This document shows, in pieces, positions 44,339 through 53,900 of a stretch of 64,000 nucleotides of DNA (within the stretch, counting starts at the first letter, position 1; each line of letters starts with the position of its first letter). The stretch is from Halomonas alkalisoli (GTDB lineage Bacteria; Pseudomonadota; Gammaproteobacteria; Pseudomonadales; Halomonadaceae), in assembly GCF_021412585.1 (NCBI RefSeq), contig NZ_JAKCMI010000046.1, forward strand, positions 49,654-113,653. The letters run 5' to 3'. The notes below the pieces were generated by a model, which made no database searches, was not told the DNA's origin, and saw only the letters and a list, made by a program, of their open reading frames with translations. Both the position numbers and the translations under genes were made by a program.

Positions 44339-44542
44339 GGCGTTCTCCGGGTTCGGCATCTTGTTGTGTGATCTGTTGCGTGATCGTTATGTGGTCGCCC
44401 TTGGGCGCTACCATGTGAACGTTAGAAGAGCGCCACCTTGGCCACAAGCTTCTGAACATAAATGACAAATAGTCCTTTACGCCCATTCTGTCCATTCTGT
44501 TCACGGAGGCCTTCCCACTCGCCTTCCCCCCTCCACGCCCCT

Positions 44543-44598
44543 CTTCAACTGGCCTTTCTCAGCTAGCCTTCTTCAACTAGCTTTCCTCAGCTAGCCTT
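44543..44598. repeat. 28-bp tandem duplication at the response-regulator 3' end
   Basis: Two adjacent 28-bp copies differing at a few bases, each starting CTTCAACT and ending CAGCTAGCCTT, plus a partial third (CTTCAC). The stop codon of the response regulator (TAG, 44591-44593) lies in the second copy. Confidence 0.75.
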
Positions 44599-45337
44599 CT
44601 TCACACCAGGGCGACGTATCGCCCAGCAGTCGGTAGCGACGCTCCGGTCGGCCCACGTCACCGTAGCCCAGCTCGGCGCCCACCACCTGCACCGAAACCA
44701 GAAACTCCAGGTAGCGACGGGCCGTGGAGCGGCTGGCGCCCATGGCGCGGGCCACCTCCATGGCGGCCAGCGGGGATGCGGCTTGCTCGAGCGCCGACAC
44801 CACGGTGCGCAGCGTCAAGCGATCGATTCCCTTGGGCAGGCTGCGCGCACCGCCTCCCGGCGCCCCCTCGGGACGCAGCCGGGTCAATGCCCTGTCGAGC
44901 TCCTCCTGGCTCATCTCGCTGCGGGCGGTCAGGGCGGCACGCTCGCGACGGAAGCGCGCGAGCATCTGCGCCATACGAGCGGCCTGGACCGGCTTGATCA
45001 GGTAGTCGAAGACCCCGCCACGCAGGGCCTCGGCGATGGTTTCCACCTCCCGGGCAGCGGTAATCATCACGATATCCACCTGCAGGTAATCCCGGCGCAG
45101 CGACCAGAGCAGTTCGAGCCCCTCCACGTCCGGCAGGTAGGCATCGAGCAGGACCAGATGTACCGTATCGGCCTGTCGGGACATCAGCGACCGCGCCTCG
45201 GCACCGCTTCTGGCCATGCCCACCACCCGGAAGCCTTCGCTCTGCTCGATGAAGGCTCGGTGGATATCGGCAATGCGAAAGTCGTCCTCGACGATCAGGA
45301 TGCCAAACTCCGCAGGCGAATCGTCCGATTCATGCAT
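44591..45337 (-). CDS. CitB/DcuR-type response regulator
   Basis: 248 residues. Receiver domain with phosphorylation site Asp65 in LVLLDAYLPDVEG, acidic pocket VEDD (17-19) and DYLIKPVQA with the conserved Lys. A Gly/Pro linker leads to a C-terminal helix-turn-helix: AAMEVARAMGASRSTARRYL. This architecture is the CitB/DcuR/DpiA class. Partner of the kinase encoded just upstream; likely activates tctCBA in response to the transported carboxylate. Paired kinase and regulator class differs from the OmpR-type TctE/TctD pair of Salmonella. Confidence 0.9.
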   Translation of the reverse strand: MHESDDSPAEFGILIVEDDFRIADIHRAFIEQSEGFRVVGMARSGAEARSLMSRQADTVHLVLLDAYLPDVEGLELLWSLRRDYLQVDIVMITAAREVETIAEALRGGVFDYLIKPVQAARMAQMLARFRRERAALTARSEMSQEELDRALTRLRPEGAPGGGARSLPKGIDRLTLRTVVSALEQAASPLAAMEVARAMGASRSTARRYLEFLVSVQVVGAELGYGDVGRPERRYRLLGDTSPWCEEG

Positions 45338-45369
45338 ATCATTACCCCCGCGATGTCTTCTGCATCGTC

Positions 45370-45406
45370 TTGTGCTTATGGTTGTGCTTATGGGTTGTGC
45401 TTGTGG
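45370..45406. repeat. three tandem 12-bp repeats between kinase and regulator genes
   Basis: TTGTGCTTATGG at 45370-45381 and 45382-45393, then TTGTGCTTGTGG at 45395-45406. Lies directly after the kinase stop codon and before the regulator ribosome site. Confidence 0.8.
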
Positions 45407-47137
45407 TCATGTACGATTCATGGTCTGCCCTGTCGCGGCGGCTGGCCCTGCCCCCGCTGACGGCGACCGGCACAGGGAGCGATCGAGCACGGCGATGAAG
45501 CAGGCCCCTCCCAGCTCGCTCTCCTCCAGCGTAATGGCGCCACCGTTCTCCCGACACAGGCGGCTGACCAGGGCCAGGCCGATGCCGTGATGCTTGCCCG
45601 GCTTGGTGGAGAAGCCTTCCTGGAAAATCGCCTCGACGTGCTCGTGGGGGACGCCGGGGCCATTATCCTCCACCTCGATGAGCAGCTGCTCACCCAGATC
45701 GGTGAAGAACAACCTCACCCGCGGCCCCTCCTCGGCATGACGGTCGCCCTGTAGCGCCGCATGGCAGGCATTGTCCAGCAGGTTGCCGATCACCGTCATC
45801 AGGACCTCCTGGCCCGTCACCGTGAGCGGTTCGACCAGCGAGCTCTGCTCGTCGATCTCCAGCTGCACGCCAAGCTCCCTGGCCCGGGTCAGCTTGCCGA
45901 GCAGGGTGCCGCTGACCACCGGGTCGCCCACATGCTTCATCAGGAAGGTCATCTGGGCCTGCTGATGCGCACTCTCCTGATGAATCAAGGCGATGGCATC
46001 CTCGATACGGCCGAGCTGGAGCATCCCGGAAATGGTATAGAGCTTGTTGGAGAACTCATGGGCCTGGGCACGCAGCATGTCCACGTCCCGGCTGGCGGCA
46101 TTCAACGCATTGGAGAGCTCGACGATCTCGCGCCGGCTGCGGAAGGTCGCCACCGCCCCTTCGACCTCACCCGCGTGATGGATAGGCACCCGGTTGACCA
46201 CCACCGGATGGTCCCCCAGCCACATGTCCTGGTCGAACTGATGCTCGCCTCGCTCCATGACCTCGATCAAACGCGAGTTGGGAACGATGTCCTGAACCGG
46301 CTGCCCGACGACCGCATGCACCGGCGGCAGGCCCAGAAAGCGCCGCGCCTGCTGGTTGACCAGGGTGATCTGGCCCTCGCGATTCACCGCCAGGATCCCC
46401 TCGTGAATCGACTGCAGGATCGCCTCCTTCTCCATGGCCAGGCGGGCTATCTCGTAGGGCTCGAGGCCCAGGATCACCCGCTTGAGATGGCGCGACAGGC
46501 CATAGGCACCGGCAAAGCCGAGCACGATCATGAGTGCCACCAGCCACCAGCCCAGGCTGGTGTGCTCGACCACGTCCATGGCCACCCGGTCGAGCATGAA
46601 GCCCACCGACACGATACCGATGATATTGCCCTCGGCGTCGAGGACCGGCGTCTTGCCGCGCATGGCCTCGCCCAGCGACCCGGTGGCTTCCGAGACATAG
46701 GACTCGCCATGCAGCAACGCCCGGTCGTTGTCACCGCCGACCATCGGCTGGCCGAGCCGCTCGGGCAGGGGATGGGAATAGCGAAGCCCCTCGTTATTGC
46801 CCACCACCACGTAGCGCGCACCGGTCTCCCGCCGGATGCGCTCGGCAATGGGCTGGATCGTGGCGCTAGGATCGGGGTCGTCGAAGGCGGCAATGAGCTC
46901 GGGGATGCTGGCCACGCTCAGCGCCACGGCCAGGGCTCGCTGGCCAATCTGGTCGCTGATGATCTCGCCCTTGCGGTGGTTGAGGTAGGCACCCTGGGCC
47001 AGCAGCATGCCGGCCAGCAGAACGCCGACCAGCAGCATCACCTGCAGGCGGAAGCTGCGCGTGAGCCAGCCGCGCCGCGGTCGGCCACGACGCATACGCT
47101 GGAGCTCGGCAATGGATTCTCTGCGCGGGGAGGACAT
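45407..47137 (-). CDS. CitA/DcuS-type sensor histidine kinase
   Basis: 576 residues. Membrane helices at about 32-50 and 197-214 enclose a periplasmic sCache/PAS-like sensor (ARYVVVGNNEGLRYSHPLPE, GNIIGIVSVGF), typical of citrate and C4-dicarboxylate sensors. A cytoplasmic PAS follows (ILQSIHEGILAVNREGQITL, 238-340). The phosphorylated His is His360 in HEFSNKLYTISGML, and the HATPase has IGNLLDNACHA, VEDNGPGVP and GKHHGIGLALV. The ATG at 47137 (MSSPRRES) is chosen from the domain layout; its ribosome site is weak. Upstream of the CitB-type regulator and tctCBA. Confidence 0.9.
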   Translation of the reverse strand: MSSPRRESIAELQRMRRGRPRRGWLTRSFRLQVMLLVGVLLAGMLLAQGAYLNHRKGEIISDQIGQRALAVALSVASIPELIAAFDDPDPSATIQPIAERIRRETGARYVVVGNNEGLRYSHPLPERLGQPMVGGDNDRALLHGESYVSEATGSLGEAMRGKTPVLDAEGNIIGIVSVGFMLDRVAMDVVEHTSLGWWLVALMIVLGFAGAYGLSRHLKRVILGLEPYEIARLAMEKEAILQSIHEGILAVNREGQITLVNQQARRFLGLPPVHAVVGQPVQDIVPNSRLIEVMERGEHQFDQDMWLGDHPVVVNRVPIHHAGEVEGAVATFRSRREIVELSNALNAASRDVDMLRAQAHEFSNKLYTISGMLQLGRIEDAIALIHQESAHQQAQMTFLMKHVGDPVVSGTLLGKLTRARELGVQLEIDEQSSLVEPLTVTGQEVLMTVIGNLLDNACHAALQGDRHAEEGPRVRLFFTDLGEQLLIEVEDNGPGVPHEHVEAIFQEGFSTKPGKHHGIGLALVSRLCRENGGAITLEESELGGACFIAVLDRSLCRSPSAGAGPAAATGQTMNRT

Positions 47138-47255
47138 GGGCTGAGGCTCGGCGCTGGTGAAAGCATCATTGTCGCATGCTGCCGAAGCCGAGGCACCCCA
47201 GCGATTCCGGGCAATGGGCAAGCCCATCGGACGATACCGACGGGCTTGCAGGCAA

Positions 47256-48716
47256 TCATCCCACCATCGCTTGCCGTAGACGAGGGCTCGCCAGCTCACC
47301 GATCAACGTGACCAGCGCCAGTGCAGCCAGCAGCCATGGCCAGTGGATGCCGAACTCGATGCGAGCGATACCCAGCGCGTCGACGAAGATCACCAGGATG
47401 CCCAGGGGGCTGACATAGCGCACCATGAACAGCCAGAGAGCATGCCAGCGTGGCGACAGGCCCAACTCATCACGGAAGGTCTCGTTCTTCAGCACGAAGC
47501 CGGCCAGCAGCACCATGCCCAGGCCTCCCAGCGGCATCATCCAGCGCGAGGTAAGGTAGTCGAGCCAGTCGAAGAAGTGGCGCCCCGCCAGCGTCCAATC
47601 CGCGCCCAGGTTGAACGACAGCATGGCCATGGTGCTGATCAGCCACAATACGATGCCGGTCCCCCAGGCCGCCGCGCGGCGCGAGAACCCCTTGTTGTCG
47701 CACAGCCAGGAGACGGTGGCCTCGACCATGGAAATCGATGAGGTCAGCGCCGCCATGGAGAGCATGACGAAGAACAGGATCCCGAAAAGGGTGCCCATGG
47801 GCATGGCCTGGAAGGCCAGCGGCAGGCTCATGAAGATCAGTCCAGGCCCTTCCCCCGGATCCATGCCGTTGGCGAAGATCACCGGGAAGATGGCCAGCCC
47901 CGCCATCAGCGCCACCAAGGTATCGGCCACGGCGACACTAAAGGTGGTGCGCACGATGGAGGCCCGCGCCGGCAGGTAGCTGCCATAGGTGAGAATCGCC
48001 CCGGAGGCCAGCGACAGGGTGAAGAAGGCATGGCCCAGGGCGGCCAGCATGCCATCGCTGGAGAGGCTTCCGGTATCGAAGGAGAACAGGAAGCGCCAGG
48101 CTTCCCCGAAGCCCCCGGAAGTCATCCCGTAACCGATCAGGATCAGCAGCATGATCACCATGCCGGGCATCATCCAGGTCACGCTGCGCTCGATCCCGGC
48201 CTGCACCCCCTTGCCGACGATCAACATGGTCAGCACCACTACCAGGGTGCTCCAGAAGCCCAGGTTGAGGGGGTTTTCGTTATTGGCAACGAAGATCGCC
48301 ACCATGTCGTCGACGCCGCTGCCGGCCAGGCCGCCTGTCAGCATCTTCCACAGGTAGGAGAACGACCAGCCGGCCACCACCACGTAGAACGACAGGATCA
48401 TGAAGCCGGCCAACATCGCCAGCCAGCCCAACAGCGACCAGGCCGAAGAGCGGCCCGACTCGGTCACCACCCGGCGAACCGCGTCGATGGGGCTGCCACG
48501 ACCGCGACGACCGAAAGCGATCTCGGTCATCATCACCGGCACACCCACCGCGAGAATGCAGGCCAGGTAGACGAGCACAAAGGCCCCGCCGCCGTGCTCG
48601 CCGGTGATGTAGGGAAACTTCCAGATATTGCCCAGGCCGACGGCGGAACCGGTTGCCGCCAGCACGAAGCCCCAGCGGCCGAGCCACTGAGCGCGAGGTT
48701 GTTGAGGAGTCGTCAT
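47256..48716 (-). CDS. sodium-dependent NSS-family transporter
   Basis: 486-residue inner-membrane symporter of the neurotransmitter:sodium symporter family (LeuT/MhsT fold), about eleven helices. The first helix has GRWGFVLAATGSAVGLGNIW, the signature that forms Na+ and substrate sites; later GHAFFTLSLASGAILTYGSY and MAALTSSISMVEATVSWL. Substrates in bacteria are usually amino acids; not predictable here. Lies upstream of the sensor kinase on the same strand, 118 bases away. Confidence 0.92.
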   Translation of the reverse strand: MTTPQQPRAQWLGRWGFVLAATGSAVGLGNIWKFPYITGEHGGGAFVLVYLACILAVGVPVMMTEIAFGRRGRGSPIDAVRRVVTESGRSSAWSLLGWLAMLAGFMILSFYVVVAGWSFSYLWKMLTGGLAGSGVDDMVAIFVANNENPLNLGFWSTLVVVLTMLIVGKGVQAGIERSVTWMMPGMVIMLLILIGYGMTSGGFGEAWRFLFSFDTGSLSSDGMLAALGHAFFTLSLASGAILTYGSYLPARASIVRTTFSVAVADTLVALMAGLAIFPVIFANGMDPGEGPGLIFMSLPLAFQAMPMGTLFGILFFVMLSMAALTSSISMVEATVSWLCDNKGFSRRAAAWGTGIVLWLISTMAMLSFNLGADWTLAGRHFFDWLDYLTSRWMMPLGGLGMVLLAGFVLKNETFRDELGLSPRWHALWLFMVRYVSPLGILVIFVDALGIARIEFGIHWPWLLAALALVTLIGELASPRLRQAMVG

Positions 48717-48831
48717 GGATCACCAGGGGATGCGTTGTTAGCAATTGACGCAGCAATATGACCGGCATAATACCAATCTTGCAACGCAATTTTATTGTTT
48801 AGTTTCAGTAATTCGGACGTTAAACCTGACA

Positions 48832-48868
48832 AGCAAAAAGAACGGCCCCCATCGGGTGACGGGGGCCG
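48832..48868 (-). terminator. intrinsic terminator of hpd
   Basis: On the minus strand CGGCCCCC and GGGGGCCG form an 8-bp stem with a 10-base loop, followed by TTCTTTTTGC. Lies 9 bases after the hpd stop. Confidence 0.75.
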
Positions 48869-48877
48869 CTTCATCGA

Positions 48878-49978
48878 TCAGTCGTCCTTGAGCACACCGC
48901 GACGGATCTGATCCTCCTCGATGGATTCGAACAGGGCCTTGAAGTTGCCCTCGCCGAAGCCGTCGTTACCCTTGCGCTGGATGATCTCGAAGAAGATCGG
49001 TCCGATCACGGTCTCGGTGAAGATCTGCAGCAGCACGCCTTCGTCGGGGCCGCCATCGATCAGCAGGCTCAATTCACGCAGGTCCTCGACATTCTCCTCG
49101 TGGTTGGGCACACGCTGGTCCACCTTCTCGTAGTAGGTGTCCGGCGTGGAGAGGAAGGTCACGCCGTTGGCGCGCAGGGCACGCACCGTGGCGTAGATGT
49201 CGTCGGTGGCCATGGCCAGGTGCTGGATGCCCTCGCCGTTGTACTCGCGCAGGAATTCGGCGATCTGCGAGGTGTCGTCGGCGGACTCGTTGATCGGGAT
49301 GTGCATCTTGCCGCAGGGTGCGGTCATGGCGCGGGAGTGCAGCCCGGTCTTCTTGCCCTTGATATCGAAGTAGCGGTTTTCGCGGAAGTTGGCGATATCG
49401 GTATAGAAATTGGCCCAGAAGTCCATCTGGCCACGGTCGACGTTGTGGGTCAGGTGGTCGAGCACCTGCAAACCCACGCTGCTGTCCTGCGGGGTGCGGC
49501 CGGGGATGGGCTCGAAGTCGATGTCATAGATGGTGCGCCCTTCACTGTCGACCTTGTTGTCGACGAAGTAGAGCAGCGAACCGCCGATACCGCGCACCGC
49601 GGGAATCCCCACCTCGCCGGGGCCGACCGGGTTCTCCATCGGCTCGGCGCCGTGAGCCACGGCGTAATCGAAGGCCTGCCTGGCGTCGGCCACCTTCCAG
49701 GCCATGGCACAGGCACTGGGGCCGTGCACGCGAGCGAACTCGGCGGCGTGGCTCTCCGGCTCGGCGTTGAGCACGAAGTTGACGTTCTCCTGCTGGAACA
49801 GGAACACCTGCTTGGAGCGGTGCTTGCGGGTCTCGGTGAAGCCCATGCGGTTGAACAGCGCACGCAGTTCCTCGATGCCCTCGGGGGTAGGGGCGGTGTA
49901 CTCGACGAACTCGAAGCCGTTGGTGCCGATGGGGTTTTCTTGGCTGATGGGAGCGACGGTCTTGGCAGGCGCGTTCAT
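48878..49978 (-). CDS. hpd: 4-hydroxyphenylpyruvate dioxygenase
   Basis: Fe(II) enzyme converting 4-hydroxyphenylpyruvate to homogentisate in tyrosine catabolism. 366 residues with two VOC domains. The iron ligands are visible: His in LDHLTHNVDRGQMDFW, His in GEGIQHLAMATDDIY and Glu in GPIFFEIIQRKGNDGFGEG. Start at 49978 (MNAPAKTVAPI) has GGAG 9 bases upstream; the 54-codon upstream extension is rejected. No hmgA or fah is in the window. Two direct repeats (50192-50224) lie upstream. Confidence 0.96.
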   Translation of the reverse strand: MNAPAKTVAPISQENPIGTNGFEFVEYTAPTPEGIEELRALFNRMGFTETRKHRSKQVFLFQQENVNFVLNAEPESHAAEFARVHGPSACAMAWKVADARQAFDYAVAHGAEPMENPVGPGEVGIPAVRGIGGSLLYFVDNKVDSEGRTIYDIDFEPIPGRTPQDSSVGLQVLDHLTHNVDRGQMDFWANFYTDIANFRENRYFDIKGKKTGLHSRAMTAPCGKMHIPINESADDTSQIAEFLREYNGEGIQHLAMATDDIYATVRALRANGVTFLSTPDTYYEKVDQRVPNHEENVEDLRELSLLIDGGPDEGVLLQIFTETVIGPIFFEIIQRKGNDGFGEGNFKALFESIEEDQIRRGVLKDD

Positions 49979-50191
49979 GGAAATTCTCCAAGGGTTTGGC
50001 CAGGGTTTGACACAGTTGTTATTGGCGCCCTGCGGCGCCGTGATGTGCCCCCAGCCTAGTGCCCCGCCGCTCCCACCGGAACGTCCAGACACCCCCTTGC
50101 TACCCCTGTCGGCGTCGGCGCCACCCCGACCGCCGTAAAGCAATGCTTACACCCTGCCGAAGCCGGTCTGTCGCGCAGGAACGTCGGTTCA

Positions 50192-50224
50192 AAAACCTGA
50201 CAGGGCGTAACGAAAACCTGACAG
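50192..50224. repeat. two 12-bp direct repeats 21 bp apart
   Basis: AAAACCTGACAG at 50192-50203 and again at 50213-50224. The 21-bp period is two helical turns. They lie between the end of the thiamine-binding gene and the hpd leader, about 215 bases upstream of hpd. Confidence 0.7.
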
Positions 50225-50238
50225 CCCAAACGTCGCAC

Positions 50239-50547
50239 TCACTCTTGACCGGCGAGTTTGTCCTCAACGCTCGTCACCTTGTCGCCCATGCTCTGCTCAC
50301 GGTCGGTCCGGGTCCCCAGTTTGATGGTGGTGGTGATGCGCGGCGCCCCCATTTCGTGCACCACTTCATGGCAGCGCTTGACCACCGCCATCACCTCGTC
50401 CCACGGCCCCTCGATATTGGTGCCATAGGCGTGCATATGATGCTCGAGGCCCGATGCCTGAATGACACGCTGGCAGGCGGCGATCTGCGGCGAGACCGAT
50501 ACCCCCACGCCCAGTGGTACTACGCAAAGATCGATGATGACGTGCAT
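50239..50547 (-). CDS. MTH1187-family thiamine-binding protein
   Basis: 102 residues of the UPF0045/MTH1187 family, ferredoxin-like dimers or tetramers that bind thiamine-like ligands. Core: MHVIIDLCVVPLGVGVSVSP, HMHAYGTNIEGPWDEVMAVV and RITTTIKLGTRTDR. GAGGAGT precedes the ATG at 50547; the longer frame runs into REP cluster C and is rejected. Followed by hpd 260 bases later. No thiamine genes adjacent. Confidence 0.85.
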   Translation of the reverse strand: MHVIIDLCVVPLGVGVSVSPQIAACQRVIQASGLEHHMHAYGTNIEGPWDEVMAVVKRCHEVVHEMGAPRITTTIKLGTRTDREQSMGDKVTSVEDKLAGQE

Positions 50548-50579
50548 GCCGTGTACTCCTCGTCTAATAAGAAAGTTGC

Positions 50580-50860
50580 TGTAGGAATTAGCTTTAGCTC
50601 GCGACTGTAGTATTGCCGACGCTGGCGAACACTGCGGCCGTTGCGGCCTCCGCCAAGGCGCCTGGCGGCGCCAGTCGCGATGCGGAGCAGCGCTCCAACA
50701 AGGTCGGCAACTACCGCACTGTTGGAGCAGCTTCAGCTCGCGACTGGAGGCCGAAGGACTCCCGGCGGTGTTGCCAACGTTCGCGACCATCACCACGCTT
50801 CAGCCTCCGCCAAGGCGCCTGACGGCGCCAGTCGCGATGCGGAGCAGCGCTCCAACAGCT
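50580..50860. repeat. REP-type composite repeat, cluster C (two modules)
   Basis: Same orientation and parts as cluster A: a degenerate first head (TGTAGGAATTAGCTTTAGCT), two inverted GGCGCC elements with AGTCGCGATGCGGAGCAGCG, and a second full head (GTTGGAGCAGCTTCAGCTCG ... GGAGGCCGAAGGACTCCC). It occupies the 356-base gap between the thiamine-binding gene and the SMC operon end. Confidence 0.82.
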
Positions 50861-50903
50861 GACTTTTCCTGCCATGACAAGCGATTGCCACCCTTATGAT
50901 CCT

Positions 50904-53900
50904 TCACTCCACCGCCTCTGTGACGTGAATCCCGAACAGGCTGGCTTCGCCCTGGCTGCGCCCTACTTCCTCGGGGGCGGTGATGCGGCCGTCGCGCACC
51001 ATGACGTGGCCACCCTGCCCCTGGGCGCCGCCGATGACGCTGCCCACCAGATAGGTGGGAAAGATCTCGGGGTCGTTCTCGTAGTTGGGGTTGTGGATCA
51101 GGCCGATCATCTGGAAGCGCCCGCGGGTATTGCGCAGCGATTCGAGGGAGTCCTGAATCAGCCGACGATGCGACAGCTTGGAGAATAGCCCGTCGAGCAG
51201 GATCACGCTCTCGCGGCTGCTGCGGGCACGGCGCTTGTGGTGGCCCGGCAGTTCGCGGAGCTCCCGCTCGATGGCGAATTCCGAGAGCTTGACCAGCCAC
51301 ATCAGCGACACGGCCTCGCGCTGGCCCTCCGACATCTCCTCGTTGAGCGAGAAGAGCCGGCCGTGGGGGCGGATGGCGTCGTGCTTGAGTCGGATCGAGA
51401 CATCGTGGAAGAGCCCGCGATAGATGCGTCGCCGAATCTGGCGCAGCAGGTCGTCGTCGCGACGCCGCGATTCGCCGTCGACCACGCCGCCATCGCGCTC
51501 GGCACGACGCCGCATGGCGGCCTGGTGCTCGTCGATATCGGCCAGCAGGGTGGTGATCAGCTCGCGCAGCTGGTCGGGGCCGATCAGCGCCGCCTTGACC
51601 TCGAAGAAGGCACCGCCCTCGCCGCTGCTGCGGGCCACCCGCCGGAGAATGTCGAGGTTGCCGGCGGCATCGCTGATGATCGAGCTGAGACGCTCGACCA
51701 GGGTGCCCTCGATCTGCTCCCGGGAAGCGTGCAGCCGATCGACCCGCTGGCGATGGTCGCCAAGCTGGTCGAAGAGCTGTTCGTGAAGTGCGAGCAGGTC
51801 GTTCAGTGCGGCGGCGCTGGCACCCTTGAGCATGGCCAGCCTGGCGCGCTCGGTATCGCTGAACAGCCGGCTGTGGGCCGCCTCTTCCAGGGACTCCGCC
51901 AGCCGCCGTTCGCTCGTCTCGACCTGCTTCGCCTGACGCTCCCGGTTGCGGGCCCGCTCGCCCAGGTTGAGTTCGCCGAGGGCGTCCAGCAGGGTTTGCT
52001 GGCAGGCTTCCAGGGCGGTGACATCGAGCTCGGACGTCTCCCCCGCCATGGCATGCCAGGTCTCGAGCGCGGCGTCACGGGCCTCGTGGTCGCCATCGTC
52101 GTGGGGCCAGCGGCTGGCGTCGGCCAGGTCCTCCAGTGCCGCCAGGCGACGCGCCCAGCCCTGTGGCAGCTCACGCAGCGCACGCAGCCAGTCGACGGCG
52201 AGTTGATCGACCCACTCCAGGGCACGACGCTGATCGTTCAGGCGACCCTCCACCGCATCGCGCTCGGCGGCCTTGGCCTTGCGCGCGTCACGCGCCTCGC
52301 CCAGCTCGCGCTTGACCCGGGCGATCTCACGCTCCAGCTTCTGGCTGCCACCGCCGGCATCGCGCACATCGAGATAGGCGCGTATGCGGCTGAAATCGAA
52401 GTCGGCGCGCCGGCTTGCCTGCGCCAGCGCCGCTTCGAGTTCGGCCTGTACCTCGGCGGCACTGGCCATGAAGGCGACCCCGCCCTCCTCCTCGAAGGCG
52501 GCCAGTGCCCGCAGGCGGTCGCGTTCCCCATCGCCGAAGATGCGACGCCGCTGCGCCTCGGCATCGGCGTGCTGCTGATTCAGCAGCTCATTCCTCTCGA
52601 CGGCGGCTTCCAGCCGCTCGGCGGCCTCGGCCAGGTGCCGTTCAAGCTCGGCTAATCGCGCCTCGAGCGCCTGCAGCCGCTCGACACCGCCGGCATCGTT
52701 GAACTGTTCGGCCGCGAGCCAGGTCTGGCCGTGGGCCTCAAGCTCGCGGGTGGCACGCTCCCGCTCCGGCGTCAGCTCGGCCAGTGCCGTCTCGGCCTCG
52801 AGACTGGCCTCGGCGGCCTCCTCCAGGGCGAGATCGCCCCCCTCCTGCAGGTAGCGCTGGAAGTCGTCGATACAGGCCAGTGCCGCATCGGTCAGCCGCG
52901 GCGCCAGCGCCGCCTGGCGTTCAGCCAGCTCGCCCTGGGCCGCCCCCAGCGCCTCCAGCAACGCCTCGACACCCTCCTCGTCGGCAGCCCGCGCCTCCAG
53001 CGCCAGGGCATATCCCTCGCCATGGGGGTCGAGACGAGCGCACTCGGCCGCCAGCGCCTTCTGCCGTTCGCGGTCCGCGGCCAGGCGTTTCTCGGTGGCC
53101 TCGCGCAGGGCTTCCAGATAGCTCGGGTCCAGGGCGGCCTTCACCGCCAGGGTCTCGACGCCCTGCACGGCGCCCAGCGGCGGCTCGCCGCAATCCAGCA
53201 ACGAGGAGAGCCGCTCGGCCTCGAAGACCGGCACTGCGAGCCCGGCCTCGATCAGCGCGGCGGCGGCATCCTGCGCCGCGCCGACGCCGGCCACCACCGG
53301 GGCGAACAGCAGGCCGGCCGCCTGGACCAGCCATTCACGCCGCCGCTCCAGCGGGGAGTCGGCATGATTGAGAACCTCGTGCAGCGGCTGCCAGGCGACG
53401 CCCGTGTCGTCGAGCAGGCGGTGCGCCTCGGCCTCGACCGCGCGGCGCTCCAGCGGGTCGCCGGCCAGGCTCTCCAGGTAACGCTCCCGCGCCTGGATAT
53501 CGTCTTCCAGCGTTTCCGCCTCGCGCAGCAGGCGTGGATAGCGACGCTTGGCGTCCTGCAGCCAGGCCTCCGGCGTCAGTTCGCTGTTATCGGCGAAGGC
53601 GAGCCGTGCCCGGTGTAGCCGCCGCAGCCGAGTCTCTTCGGCTTCCAGGCGGTGCTTCTCGTCGGCCAGGGTGCGCTCCCGGTCGCGCAGGCGCTGGCGC
53701 AGATGCACCGGGTCGTCGTCGCCGTGCAATTCCTGGTAGTGGCGTGCGGCCTGGGCCAGCGGGGCCAGCCGCGTCCGGGTACGCTCGGCATCCTGCCGAC
53801 GCCGGTCGGCCTCACGGCAGCGGGTGTCGAGTTCGGCCAGGGCGGTCTTGCGACGGGACCAGAAGCCGCCGATCTCCTCGTTGGGCCAGCCTTCGACAAA

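Noticed and set aside
50580..50860. CRISPR array or attachment site next to the SMC operon
   Set aside because: Repeats are REP modules with long, unequal spacing and hairpin structure, also found at two other loci; no cas genes.
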